DNA from: Wuchereria bancrofti
Taxonomy: Eukaryota > Nematoda > Chromadorea > Rhabditida > Onchocercidae
Direction: 5' to 3'
Assembly: GCA_005281725.1 (NCBI GenBank)
Contig: SSBO01000012.1
Coordinates: 11,533,957-11,597,956, forward strand
Length of the DNA: 64,000 nt
The translations under genes and the position numbers were made by a program. Positions within the stretch are counted from its first letter, which is position 1; every line of letters starts with the position of its first letter. Positions 27,665 through 41,892 of the stretch are shown here, one piece after another. The notes below the pieces were generated by a model. That model did no database searches. It worked only from the letters and a program-made list of their open reading frames with translations, and was not told where the DNA came from.

Positions 27665-29446
27665 CGGTTTAGATTAATGCATTTATCAGTGAATCCAATA
27701 GGATTTTAAATTACTTAAAACCAGCTCTCTGTTGTGCTGATAAGCGCTTCTGAAAAATTACTGCAAAAAAGATATGCTCTTTCTCTTTGAACTAGACATC
27801 AACACGGTACGTAGCGTGATTATTTCACGTGTAATAAAAATACGTCCGATTTTACCTTTTATACTGGCTCCAAACAGTGCTTTGACACTAAAGATTATTT
27901 GCAAAATGTGTTTCCATACTGACACCAATAATTCCTATTTACGAAGTAAATTTCAAGAAGGACATATTACAGTCAAGTGAAATAGAAAGTCAAGTTATGA
28001 AAAATTCATCCTCAAAATTTTTATAAACTAAAGCACTTATGTGAGTTATTATAAAAGAGCACACTGGAAGGTAGATTGGTAAAGAACTGAGAGTTGCTAG
28101 ATGTCTCGGAGGACGTATTTCAGTAAATTTAAATAGTAGACGGGAAGATTGACACATACGCACACACACACCTAAATTTGCCATCATATGAATTATTTGG
28201 ATTCATAGACGATAGGAAAGTAGTTGGTAGGAGAGGAATTCCTTAAATGGGAACGGCGATACGATCCTTCCGTTTCGTATTGTCTTCTTGTGAAGAACTA
28301 ATCAGCGCACAGCACAGCGCACACCGCCCGCTCACTGCTGTCACCCACCCATAACGCACTCTCGACATTCTTGTCTCTGAAGGTCAAATCCCATCTCTCA
28401 TTCCTTTTGAATGGTCATTTCGACAGTTGAGCGAATGATGAGTGTAACTCTAGAAGCATTGGCGGTGACATTTCCACTTGTCTTGTCCACTCCTCTCTGA
28501 ATATTCTCCGTGCAGCACTCGGATGCTTTAGATGGCAGTAGTCTCAAACGACCTAACAGATCAGCGTCATCAGAAGAAATGAGCTTATGACGCCACTGAC
28601 TCACGCTGGTGCTTACTGAGAAGAGTTCCTTATAACTAGATCCGTGGTACAGTACTTAGCCATGACATTTCTTGGCTTTGGCCAATGAACATCTCAACAA
28701 ACCTTCCCCTTCGGTTCCACTGGATATTCGAATGTTGCCGAACACTTTTTCTTGCAGAGTGATCGATTTAAGCGATTAGAAACTGATTATCGAAACTACT
28801 TGGAAATTTCTAGCGGATACAATCATTTTGAGAGCTTTCTAACTAACAATTTCCGGTGATAACTGCTATAGTTGTTGAAAGTTCCTTACAATCAGTTGTC
28901 TTTGTATGGAGTCCAAAGAAAAGAAACGGTCTCCTGCTTTGTTTCATATATAATATGTTTTTCGGAATGCATATTTCAATACAATTCAAATTCAACTTTC
29001 TTACCTTTAAAAATGTTTTCAGTGTGCACAGAATGAACAAATAAACCTTCAACTGAAATGCCTTCAATAACGTCAGAAGCAGACAACTGTAGAAAATGTG
29101 CACTCCTTTGAACAAAAGAAATCAAAAGATACTGAATCAAAAAAGAGAATAATTTAAAAGTGATATGAGGCACGTCACTCAAGATGAAACAGACTAGATA
29201 GAATGAACTACTAAATTAACAAAAACTTAGAAAAATTATTGCTATAATTTAAGCACTTGGTTGTATGAAATAGACACAGCAACTAAGAACAAAAAAATTA
29301 GCAATCCACAGTGCTTCAGCTCTTCTTCTGCAGGAGCATTTGAGAGGAAGCACAGTAATACTATTCGAGAACAGAAGTCTGAATAAGCCTAGAAAAGGAA
29401 GAGACTAGAAGGAATGCACTAGCGAGGAAATTAAAGGTGAGTTTAT
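27665..29446. other. Intergenic: myosin promoter side and NPC1 3' flank
   Basis: About 1.8 kb separates the NPC1-family stop (29447) from the myosin start (27664); both genes are on the minus strand. The distance argues against a tight nematode operon. It holds a short CA run near 28160-28172 and a minus-strand open frame at 28398-28604 with no recognisable domain, which I do not call. The myosin promoter is expected here, but no element could be identified by eye. Confidence 0.6.
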
Positions 29447-32400
29447 CTAAAAAACATCCGTAAGTGGTGAAGGATCACAGTGTTTCGTGAGACACGTCTT
29501 CGTTACTGCACTGCCGCAGTCATTTATACAGCAGCTCTCCGACCGCGTCTTCATAATCAGCTTGCGCTTATTCATCGGTGGTCCTATAATTTTTCAGGTT
29601 CGATTAATTTAAGTAGAGTTTAGCAAAGTGACGAAGATTGTCAATCGTTCAAAAATCCAACTTCACTAATGTACATCCAGTAAATGATGAGTGATCAAGG
29701 CTCTGACATGCCTTCGGAGCACCAACACTCTTCACCTTGATGCAGCACCTTTCATGCTCTTTACGATGGTTATGATCAGTTCAGAAGGAGATGAATTATT
29801 ACTCACCGATATAACTGAGTAAAACGGGTAAAAATATGAGACCGTGTGCCGCTCCAATAAGCACAATGCCAAGAAACATACGGAAATAAAATACTTTGAA
29901 AATTTGGGAATGTGCAAACGCGAGTACCAATATCCCACCAAATTTTGTGAGTGTTATGCCGGAAAGAACCTGCAAATGATGAATAGTTATTTTTCGATTT
30001 TTAAGCAATTCATACCAATATTTTCAAAATCAGTTCTAAATTTCAACAAAGGAACAGACCGATGATCCCATGCTTGCGAGAGAATGTCGTGCACGCATCA
30101 AACGATCTCGATGAACGCTTAGCGCAAATGATCGAACGATATGTGAACAGAATTCCACCGATATTCCCACCGTCTGTAAAAGGCATATTTGAAAATTTTA
30201 ATAAAAGCAGAAAGTTCCAAGAGTGGTAAACAGTGAAAACTTTAAACAATGAAAAACTGCTAAAAACCTCACCATGACAAGGTTGACAACAGAAACAGCA
30301 TTGAAATCAATATTCCACCAATACATGAGACCAATTAAGTTGAACAAAACACAGCTTATAGTAAGATCAATGATGAATGCTGACCATGGATCAAGGCCGA
30401 GAAGCACTGTTGTGACCGCAAATATGGCTACTAGGGAGAGTATCAGCTGGATACACGCATCCATTACTATCGTCATATACTGTTCATAGAAAACATAAAA
30501 TACGCTGCAAAATAAAATTTAGCGCAAATTACAAAGTTAACAGAGTATCTTAAATTTATTTCCTCTCAATAATGCAGAATTTTATATTTAAATTCACTGA
30601 ATTGCTCAAAAAAAGTCAACTGTATCACTTGCAACTTTAGTTTTTGAAAGTGAAGCAATCAGATGCAAAAAGGAGTACGTTAGCAATTTATCTACTCAAA
30701 TAACTCAACTTCCATAGTCACAGCAGCACTTCCCCTTCCTTAATTTCGAAGATTGCAAATGGCGAGGCTACAGATCTCTTACTTTATCAGTCCAATTCCT
30801 AATCAGTCAGTATGGTTTCCTCTATTAGATAACTTGTGGACTGCAAAATGACCTGTATGGAAATACTTCTATCGGACATCGGCCATCCCTGTCTTTGTTC
30901 AACATAGCTGTGATATTGGCAGCAATACGACGAGCACTATTCATGGCATTTATGAAGTCTGATGAAGTTTTCAAAACCGTATGATAGGTTATGAAATGCG
31001 ATGATAAGATTCGGCCACGCCTAGACAACTTAACGGCTGAACCATATGCTGCATGACCTCTGCAGACAAAACATAGATTTCGAAAAGAAAAATAACTGTG
31101 AAAAAGTTTATGCGGTAGTTCTAGAAATGTACGAGAAGACAGAATCGCATAGACATATTTTAGTTTCCCATCTTTTTGAGATTTTCAGCAATCCTTCAAG
31201 ACAAATGTGTGACAGTTGATGAAGACCTCTCATATGTATTTTTGCGTTGCTTAAAAAGTAAACGCAGAAAATTACCCTTTAGCACATTTGGTACTTGGGT
31301 TATTCGAAAAGAAATGTGTAAGATGGTCGTAAAACAGATCTGAACGAGGCCTGCCATCAAAAAACTCCACATTGCAAGGAATGCAGCTTTCTGAATTCTC
31401 TGAAACTGTACTAATTTGAAGTCTGAAATTCAAATTTCAATAGGAAATTGTCGTTATGTACAGATTATCTGAAGTGTTTTGTAGCAGCGATAAAACATTA
31501 AAATGAATGTACTCGTGGCAATTATGAATAACGGAGACGGCGAATAATGGAATGTTACCGGTGGAGGAGCAAAATGTTCCATTGGAGAACATCCGACAAC
31601 ATGGTGGATTACCGAACGGTTGTAACCAGTCGAAGTAATCATCGAGCCAGTTCATTGCCGGATAAGCTATGTACGACCTAAAATGGAGAAAATATTTAGC
31701 TAACAGCCTAAAACTATCAAATTTTAAAAAAGATAAAAGCAAAACTGCTGAAATGTTGCTGATGTTTTAACCGATAATCACTCTAAATGTTGAAATCTAT
31801 CACTCAACTTTTAAACTCTCAGTATCTTACCACCTGTCCTTGTCGATGCAAAAAATAACCTATGAGTTGTTGTGGAACAAGTATATTTGTAAGGGAAATG
31901 AGACTTGCCATTTTAGTTCGTATCGACTTTGAGTCAACACCACTAGAAAGAATTATTTTAAAAACTTCCAATAACGACTGATCTACAAACTGAATACACA
32001 AATTATTGCACCTGTTTGACCATCGTGCAGCATGGGCAATTTGAGCACCCAATGAATCAGTGGCACAACCGGCACCGGAGCAAATTTTATTATGTTCATA
32101 AGGGTCACTGAATTCCACATCACCTTTGATAACAAAATAAACTGGTGGACCGACTGAGAGGAATCGATCCATCGATTTGAAATAGGAAAAAACATAAGAG
32201 TCCTATAAAGGAATAATTTTAACGAATGAAAATGAGTGAAATGCTCTACACTTCTTCGCATCGTGTTTGCGAGCCTACTTGAGATCTAAAATTCCTTGGT
32301 TTTTAATTTCTTTGTCCCGAAACGGAAAGTTGAAATCTTTGAAATCTCATCAATAGTTTTTCCTTGTTCGGAAAGATGATATAGAACCTAAGAATGAAGA

Positions 32401-35400
32401 AGGAAAAGGGATTATTGATATTCCAAACTTCCACATGCATTCCAAGGAAAAGCAGTGAGATTTCTTTTTATGTGATAGTCATTCTTTTTTTTATTCAACA
32501 CGAAAATAAATGAATTACTTCAGTGGTTGATTTCAAGATTCTTGACATACCTGACGAAGTCAGAAGGAGAGTCCGTCAAGATAAGTTAAGACTTACCGTT
32601 AGTTGCATTGCTACGGGATCGAATTAACGATGAATTTTGACTTTTGAAATATATGGGAGAAGAATAAGCAACGAAACAAGACAAAGTAGAGAAAGACACG
32701 AAAGCATGAAGAATCAAAAAAAAGGAAAATTTGTCAATCCAATACTTAATGGCCTATAAGACACATTAGGAGCCTTATGCCTCAATCCTAGTATTAAACT
32801 CCCAGGATTCTAAGCATAAAAATGAATATAAGAGTTGGTGAAACACTATTTTCTGTTTATTATCATCTAAACAAAGGAATGAAGTGGCACCTCGGGAACA
32901 GCCATCTTCTGATCAAAGCCAAGAGGGATGTTGCCCATCACTGCAAACGAGCTACTGAGCCAGCCAGCAAATAAAAATATCTAAAATGAAATAAAAATGT
33001 TAAGTTGCTTTAAAATGGAAGATCTTTCGCGTTTCCTTCGTCTGCAAAAAACCTGGTTACAACTGATGGGTATTTGACAGCAATAATATTTCAGTGTGAC
33101 TGTTGTCTTAAAACATGCATAGAATTCATTGTCAGGAAATTTCAATGTTAAATTATTCTCACCACAATGATTCGAACGTATTTCGACAGCAAAAATGGTG
33201 CATAGTAATTACTGAACAAGTATAACATATATCCATCACTGTTAACGCTTTCTACGGTTGTTATCCGACGACAGCAACACACTTCTGGCCTGCCACTCTA
33301 AACATTCGCAAGCCTCAATAATACTGGAAGTGGTAACAAGTAGTGCTGGATGGCGGATACTGCAAGGGAAATTGCCAGCAACATTTCGATGTGACAGTTG
33401 CGGAGCGGATTGAGGGAGAGAAGTAAGCGGGGACTGTGATGGAAGACGTTTCATGATAATTGGAACAAAACTACCTCTTGGCGTCGTACGTCAACGATGA
33501 ATATAGCGAGGAAACAAGTTATTTGTAGGAAAAAATTGAAAAATATTGCCAAAGCTGCATATAGCGAAAAGACCTAAACGAAAATATGTATATTGCAACA
33601 AGCAAGTTTTAACAAAATGTTTTCTAAAAAATTCAAAATTATTGCAAACAGAAAACCATCTGTACTGCTTTCTGGACATGGTTAACACTCATAAGAAGTG
33701 TTCCTTCAATTTTAACAGCAACTGTTCCTAATACATGATGTATCGTCATGGATAGAAATAAATCTTGAAAACGAATGAAAGACTGAAACTATATCTTCCT
33801 CTGTTTCCCCCTGATCAACTAATGAACTGTTCGTCTGTTACGGAGAGTAATTTCGACAAGTAATTTGAGGACTCTTTTCTAAAGATCGTGAACTTCTTAA
33901 AAGGATACCTTGACGGCAGGCATGGAAGACAGTGCCCCAACGAAGAAGCATAAGCATTCGGATAACGAGGACAGAAGCATGGATGGTATCACTTCACCAC
34001 TTATATGTGAAATTCGCAGATGCAATGGCTCCGATAAAGGTTCCTCGGCTCGCTAAAAGGTTTAAGACGGAGCTGAATTTTCACTAGAAAGAATGAAAAT
34101 AAATAATGTTGAATTAAAAGTTGGGGAGAGGAGATAATTATTTCATCCATGTAACATCACTGGGCTGTCATTAATAAAAGTACAGTTTCACTTTATGAAC
34201 TCACATTCCTGGATATCGGATAAGGTACCAGGTGCTTCTTTATGAAGGGGAAGATGTTATAACACATTCTTCTAATTTTTCCGTATCATCGATAACGTGA
34301 TTGGGAATAAAGATGAATGAAAGAAGTTCGTTACTTTTCCGTCTTTGCTTTCTTCATCCATTAAACGCGTTATTTTGATTTTTTTAAGGCCTAATACTGT
34401 TTTTGTGAAAAAGAGTTTGATTAAATGTTTAATTATATCACAGCCAAGTAAAGTCGTCCATTCTGATTTCAATGAATGAAAGAAGGGAAAGAGGCAAGAA
34501 GACTGGTCCGTCCTAGTAAATAAGTGTTTTATGCCAAATGTTACACTGCCTGTATGAGATGTAAAGGAAATATTTCACAAACTCATTTTTGATGGTCATT
34601 CCGTTCACAACGGTTTGCATGCGCTGCGCTAACTGGTGCATCACATAGAAAGGGGAAACATTGGATTAGACTGATGGATGGTGAATTTGAGTGGTACCTA
34701 CCTGATATGCCTGCACAAAGATAAAAATGTTGTCGACACCCACAGCGAGCACTAGAAATGGCTGTACTTCCAAGACAATTGTCGTTGCGGGGATGCCGTA
34801 GAACGCATACAAGCCGATGGACGACGTCACTGATAATGCAACAATCAAAACACCCGCAGCACCGAGCATTATCTTCGAGTGGACAAGCAACGTGGCCAAA
34901 TTATTTCCAGTCACCTATTGAAGTCTTGTCTCAGAAACAGAAGGAAGCATAAAATGACCTGTCAACCCAAAACAAAAACAAACGCTGTTCCCAGGCGGAA
35001 AGGTGGCATTGACGGATTGCGCACTAACCTGGTACTGTCCCAACGCGAATGCAACATAAGCGAACATGAAGATGTAGCTAATAAGTATAGTGAACACATC
35101 CGACTGGCTCTCTCTGTCTATTTCATCCTGCACAAAATATAATGTGTTCATTTCACTTCTTTCAATTCTTAGAGGGCACAGGAAGAATCAATTAAGTGGG
35201 ATCCCTATCTGAATGAGAAGACTGATGAAAATCCGAGAGAAAGAATTTACAAGGAAACACTGATAAAGCAAACCTGGATGGAGCGTTCGGCCATGAATGA
35301 TATCGCGTAGTTTTGATGCGAAATATTTCGAAGATAAAGGACAAATCTTGAGAAAAAAGTAGCCGTGTAATTTAGATTTTTGTCATTTCAACTTCTTATA

Positions 35401-38400
35401 AATTCTGCTTTGCTGCATTTTAGAAGAGAACAACTTTAATTTGATAAAAATGAAAGTACTAACATTTTTTCCCATGCAGCAGCGTACTTATTTTCCACAG
35501 CAGTAATATGATTGTTAAGCAGAATAGTGATAACAATACCCCTTGCACTGTCCCATTGGCTACTGCTGTTGAATTCACCCAGTACCACGTACGGTTGGAT
35601 AGGTACACCAAACGCTGACAAGCACGGGATGCCAAGCCGAGTGATCGTTTGATACGGGTTTCTAAATTAACGCAGCAGCTATTACTAACTACAGAATTGC
35701 ACTCGAACTGAACTGCAAGCAGCACTAACTGGGTACACGTCATGATATGGTCCAAATAATCGAACTGCGAGCCACTCCAGTCATCCACGCTCGTCCGATT
35801 CAGAAGTGACACATTATTCTGCAAAAAACTGCTTTTCCTTGCAAGCATGCTAGTGTTTCCCTAGCAGAGAGATTACTCTTTCGAACACATATATTCAGCG
35901 CAGAGCACTTCCCTACAGCTTTTCATTTATGTTGTTTCTCAAACACTGTTGTGAGGCTCTACTCTTTTATTAAAAGTCTTAGATCTTTTACTCGGCTTAT
36001 GAAGGTTCTCGTGAAGAATTCGTGATAATTCTTAAATAAATATGCGCTTTATTGTGGCCAGAAATGCAAGAACAATTAGTAAATTTACAGTAAACAAAAT
36101 TACTCCAAAGATGAATTCGGATAAATGTTGGAAGAACTTTGCGCTGAATTCTTTACAGTAACTAAAACAATGCGCCAATAATATTTGGTCAAATTGTCAA
36201 AGCTTTAACTTATAAAACTACAAGCCAAAATTTTTTGGCTAATAGAATAATATGTATGGGCAAACAATGGTATGACAAAAAAGAACTGCAGCAAATTCAA
36301 TAAAATTTTGATATGTTCATTACAGTTAATAGAATAAAAACACTGAAATGTAACCTGAAAATAATTAAGTACAGTCATGATAGCACAATTCTGATTATCA
36401 GGTGTCATCGGTTTATAGCACACATCAGTGAGTGTCACCTGTGTGCCATCCTCTGTCACTGCTATCAAGTTTGTCACCGCTTCCTGTAGCTCTGCTACCT
36501 ATAATAAAGCATGAATTATGACATCACTAATTAAATATAATTTAATGTTGGAAATATTACTAAAAGGAATTAAGAAAGAACATCTTGAAGAAACGCTTTT
36601 CGTAGTGCTGGACCATAGAATCCAAGTTCAAACAAGTCCGACTGATTTTCATGTAACCAGAATGACTGATCTCGCGGGTACATGATTAACTGTTCCATAC
36701 GATAAAATGGCCTGTAACTTTTTTTTAACAATAATTGATTTTTTGGGAGTGAAAACTGTGGTCTGAATCGAATTCAAAGAGAAATGAAATTCAAAGAAGT
36801 AAATAATTTTTTTACTGAATATGGAAAAAAGTAAGCATTCATGAATATTTCTTCTTTTAAAAAAAAGTAAACATGATTTTAAAATGTGTTCTGCAGGAGT
36901 GGAAAAGAATTGATGAAGTGATTTGGTTGGCATGAAAGTCTCTCTGCAGAAGGTAAAACATGATAAAGCAACCCGAATTCGCTATCGAAAAAGTATTTCT
37001 CGCCACGTGCTCTGCTAGTCCTAGATGACCAAAGCTCCACTGGATCGGTGGTGAAACGAACGAAAAGCATACCGCTTGAGCAAAGTACCGCAATAAGCGT
37101 GCCAAACGCAAACACTGCTAGTGGGTGCTTAACACATAGCTAAAGAAATGGAGGTGAGTAATTCAAATTTTTATCATATTTAAATGTATCGTCCACACAT
37201 CCATTATTAAAATGAAAACTACGAGTAACATACAAGGATGAATGGGAGAAACTTTCCCTAGCTGCATAATTTTGCAATGTTGACGGAGTTTGCCATTTAA
37301 TACCTGTCCGTAATGAGCGCAAACCAATTCAAGCTGTGACTCGATCCATGATCCTAACGTATCAATTGCACCCAAGTCAGCATCATCTAAAGTTCCACCC
37401 GCTGGTTTAAAATCACTCAAATCGCCGCCATCCTGATTTCTTTTCAAGCTATGGTACATCATTGCGAAAAAGAGCACTGCAAAGCATAGTCCACCAAATC
37501 CAAAAAGTGATAAAATTAGCATACAATCAAAGGATGCGACCTGACATTCTTCCTGAAATTGGACGAAATAGCATTAACTCGAGGTAACAGAGTTAATAAT
37601 GAAAAATAAAATTTAACCTTTACTGACAAAAATTTTAATCCCTCTGATGCATGAAACTTTCCCGAATATCGTCTGCACTTTCACGGGGCTTAGACTTCAG
37701 TAGAATTGCAAATGAAAAAGATTCAGAACTTTTATAGATACTGCAAAAGAAAGTAAACGAAAATTATGCCACGGAGAAATTTTGTGAGCAAAAAAACTAG
37801 CAACTGAGGATAGAAACCGTTTAGATCTCTTTAGAACTCTCTTTGACAGCTTGTATATTTCCGTGAAGGAAAAGCTAGCATTTCATTACTACCCATTTCA
37901 CGTGAGAAGCATGGAAGAGCAGCAAGCAACTTTGCCGTGAGTTAGCGAGTGGCATACATCCTCCACGAGAAGCAGGACAAATATACTCGTGAAGGATGGA
38001 AAGGGTACGTGTCATATGACAATGAATACACACGGAAGCAGTGCTCACCTGTACGATAAATGGGAAGGGTGATTCGGCGACGCAGGACTGAGGACAGTCC
38101 TGGCACGAACACGAAGGGCCATTAGGGTAAGCTGCTTCTGAACATAGAAGAACCCGAGTTGTAGGTGGCCTGATGTCGAGCGCTGTGGAATTTAGAACGT
38201 TTGACTGGTCTTCGGGTAAGGAAGGAGTAGGAATGAAAGTGATATGAAAGGGTACGCCGATGTCTTCGTTGTAAGTACCCAAAAAAGTGAACCACCGGGA
38301 TATGTCACACTCGGTGATGCTCACGCCGCACATGAAACTAAGTGCATAGTCTGTTCCAATTGCTCGGACCTATAAAGTCCGAATATACTACCAGTATCAA

Positions 38401-41400
38401 AAATAATAAAGATCAGAATGGAGAGTTGACGTGACCCTACATAGCATTGGACCTCACGCTGCATAATTTTGATTTATCTGTGAAAATTTCAACCTACCAC
38501 AATATGCGAAGTAGCTGTGAAATAGCATCTTTCATTTTGTCCTTCAATTACTTAACAAATAATTTCATCAGTAATCACAAACATTTTCCAAATTTCGAAA
38601 AAAGTTCCTTCAGATAAGTCGCGAACGCTTTTTCTCAACAAAACTGCAGTGCTAGTAATTGACGAGATGAATAAGGAATGTGGTGAGATCTGACAATTCC
38701 GCCGAATTCATACATCTCTCTCACTTTTAATAAGAAGTGCAATCAAATTGCTTATCTATGACAGTCTTACAAAAAGCAACCGTAGTTGATTCCTTTTAAA
38801 TTAGATACCATGAAAATTAACTAACATCTTTGCATGACTGAAATAATCCATCTGCATAACTCTCTCGTACATAATAGGCAACTTCTGTCACATACTGCGT
38901 TTTGTTTTCCCTGTAAACCAGAAAAGTGAACCGCCAACCGGTTCTGTTACAGTATCGGCAATTCAGTTCCAGAAAGAAAGGCAGAGAATTTGCTTTTCTT
39001 TTATTGCAACTTGCAATAGAAGAAAAGCAAAACTGACCCGAGCTTTTTCAACTCCAACTTCGCTTTTGGTAAAGAATCAATTCTGTTTGCAAGTCACAAA
39101 ACTTCTACTATCTTATGGGAAAGCAGCTTTTGAGTAAGAAGACGATTTGGGTTGGCCGCTTTCACTGAATGATGACCTCTTGACTGACATTTCCAGGCCT
39201 GTTTTCACAGTGGAAACAACGAACAACTTGTGATATACTTACACGAGATGCAAATCATCGGTAGATGCGATGACCCGCACAAAATTCGCTTGGTTTGGTG
39301 AGCACGTGAAATCACACCACAACTGTACAAAATTCGTCAAGCAACTTGGACATCGCGACAGGAACTGCCGTGGTAATGTCATCTGCGCATCCAACAATGC
39401 CACCTGCTTTTCATCGCAGCAAAATTCTTCATTGCTTTCTGAAAATAATCTGTCCAGTGAGTTGATACTACTTACTTATTAGATATCTTACTGAACTTCT
39501 CCTCACTATCTTTACGGCCTGATCACGGAAAAATCAAAAACATAATTTGGTGCTAATGGTTTTTCTTCGTTCACGTCGTGGCGTTGGATTTCTCCAAACC
39601 CACTGCCTGAACTGATACACAGCTGTAAATCAGTCGACAATTTCAATTTATCATTGCAGCGACAGCTATATATACTGCTTAGTTTATGTATTTCTTCTTT
39701 TTCCTTTGTAGGTTTGCTTCTCTTTTAAATAAACACAGCTTATAACCCCTTTTGACCCATTACATGCTGCCAGCAGCAGAGCACCGCCGTCAACAGTACC
39801 ACCACTGACCTGAGAAACAGAGGCTAAGACTACAACTCTCACTTATTCACAAATTCACGATGACACTTTTAACGCTTATAACCCATTGATTCGCTCGCTG
39901 ACACTTCGAATCCGAAGATTCTCTTTGATTAGCATAAAAGAGAATCAAAACAGCACAGATAAGAAATGAATACGCAAAACATGCCGCGGAAATGTCGCAC
40001 TAACAGTTCACTGACAGACAAACAGACACCGCACATACATATACAGAGGGGTTCTCGAGAGAGATTTGAAAGAGCAGGTGTCGAGAAGAAACGGTAGCGG
40101 GAAAAGCTCTCTTCTAATTCCTTCCTTTTCTGATTAGCGGAAGAGCGGTACCCCAGAAGATCCTGGCATGTTTTAACACTCCCTATAAAATAAGCCTCAC
40201 CTATATATCATCGAGATATTCAGAGCCACCACTACCATGATCTACTTACTCTACCATGATTTACTACTATGATTTACTTTCTATATCACGTAATAGGCAA
40301 ACTGTCATCATCTCCTGTTCTAAACATAAGAGAACTTATTATTATTAAGTAGAACTGTGCAGAAAAATGATACCACATCAGTACTTTAAATCTAATCATT
40401 GGTCTTTCCAAAAGTTCCAAAGAAATTTTGAGAAATCCATTTATTTTTAATGAAAAGCAGAGTTTACTACCACATAGAAATATAAGAATTATTTTGACGC
40501 ACACATCGATAGACGAATGTTTTGATGAAAAATGTTATGAATAATTGAATACAAGAATTAATTAGCAAAACCAGGAAAGAAAGGTTTGCTATTTACATTA
40601 CAGCAATAAATGATCGGAAAAGGGAGGTATGGTATGATGAAAAAAGGAAAATTTTGCAGCGAAAAGTTCACCATTCCAATTCTCAGAGATAAGTGCTGAG
40701 TGCTAGACTGTGCATCAAAATCAAATAAACTGAATAAGTAAATTCGGATCTAAGGAAATGGCATGTGAGGGCCGAGTCACTGCTGGAATCAATACGCCCA
40801 GTATATGTTTTCTTTTCGTTAGGACAATCGGTCGTAAACTGGTATGCTTCATTTGCCAGAATTTCGCTTTTAGTGTAACATTTAACTTAACTTTGTTATT
40901 TCCAGCTAGGCTCAAATTCTTAAAACTCGCTTTCTTAAGAATGTTCAAAAGAATAGGTTCTTTTGAACATTTTACTTATTTTCAAAGAGGAATAATACTG
41001 TGAAGGCAATAAATTAAGAAAACGAAACTGATTTTTTTGAAAAATTGAATTAAATTGAGGTAGCGCAAATTAAATTGAAGCAGTTTGGGTACAACATAAA
41101 CAAGTGGGAAAGAACTAAATGAGAAAATTCAATTAATTCGAATTTTCTACTGTCATTATACAAAAAGATATGTGTTTTCCTTCGCTGCCCCCGTTTTCAC
41201 CCCGAAAAGTAAACACTGCAGTGGATGCTCAGCAAGTCGAGACAACAACCCGGTACCGTCACTTCCAACCTGATCATGACTCTTTCCTTCATTACATAAA
41301 GCAGAAGACAAATAGAGGTATCACTTTCCTTACTGCTTCCGCACTAATCTTCAGGTCCCTTAATATTATTTCCCGCTGTATCGGGGTTTCTCTGGCACTG

Positions 41401-41738
41401 GTTAAATTATGCCAGTGATTAAATGTCTCTAAATATTTCATTTAGCTCAATGTATCTGGTTAATAACCACACAAAATTAAACCTTGAAACAGGTGAGGGC
41501 ATAGCGATGCCAATGTTTGCCGATGTTTTTCCACGGATATTCGCAAAGGTGGTCCATGGTAGGGACACGTTTGGTGCATGGCGCCACGGTGTCCGCATAC
41601 TCCACGCATGGAGCATTCCCGCACCACTTTCGCAGTAGACGATGACACACCAGTGCTAGCATGACCCACGTCACCACGTGAAACTTGAAAATAAGCTACA
41701 AAAGCAAACTCAACAGCAAGCAGTTGTCGCATATGCAT
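29447..41738 (-). CDS. NPC1-family intracellular cholesterol transporter
   Basis: Endolysosomal membrane protein that moves sterol out of lysosomes; nematode members are NCR-1 and NCR-2, and I cannot tell which this is. Exon 1 (41738-41483) begins [11 protein letters not shown], a signal peptide, and reaches [17 protein letters not shown], matching the first cysteine motif of NPC1. A 2-kb intron follows. Exon 2 (39438-39243) has [15 protein letters not shown] and [12 protein letters not shown]. Later exons give the rest of the N-terminal domain ([10 protein letters not shown], about 38090), a membrane segment (37520-37440), the second lumenal domain (37140-35460), the sterol-sensing domain (35130-33480; [19 protein letters not shown] at 34760-34702), the third lumenal domain (33230-30840) and the last membrane helices (30505-29805; [20 protein letters not shown]). 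The final exon is 29583-29447, stop TAG. One short exon of the sterol-sensing domain near 34600 is unresolved. Confidence 0.93.
39439..41482 (-). other. Long first intron of the NPC1-family gene
   Basis: About 2 kb between the signal-peptide exon (ending CAA G) and the exon starting at 39438 (AA AGC). The phases agree (1 to 1) and recreate E-S-N-E-E-F-C-C. I see no exon inside it. It carries the hairpin at 40940-40971. First introns of this length often hold regulatory sequence, but none is identified. Confidence 0.75.
40940..40971. repeat. Perfect 14-bp hairpin, 4-base loop
   Basis: AATGTTCAAAAGAA (40940-40953), then loop TAGG, then the exact reverse complement (40958-40971). It sits in intron 1 of the NPC1-family gene and is the tightest stem-loop in the window after 49034-49082. 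No T-run or other sign of a known RNA is present. Confidence 0.85.
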
Positions 41739-41864
41739 GTAAGTTTTGGAGATTATGCAAATTTTTTCTGGCAGCTTGAATTTAGAAAACTTTTATAAAT
41801 TTGTCGCTGAAGCTGCAAAATCAAATATAGTGACAGAGTTCACCACTATGACAATTATTATTTA

Positions 41865-41892
41865 GGGAGAGGGAGAGAGAGAGAAGGAGAGA
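41865..41892. repeat. GA-rich low-complexity run
   Basis: A purine-only run of GAGA and GGGA units lies about 130 bases upstream of the NPC1-family start codon. A promoter role is possible, but nothing beyond composition supports it. Confidence 0.7.

Noticed and set aside
28398..28604. 68-codon minus-strand frame between the NPC1-family and myosin genes
   Set aside because: No domain, no in-phase splice partners, and the length is within chance for this composition.
39270..39482. Plus-strand 70-codon frame rich in Cys and Asn
   Set aside because: It is the antisense of NPC1-family exon 2 (39438-39243), whose minus-strand reading matches the family closely.
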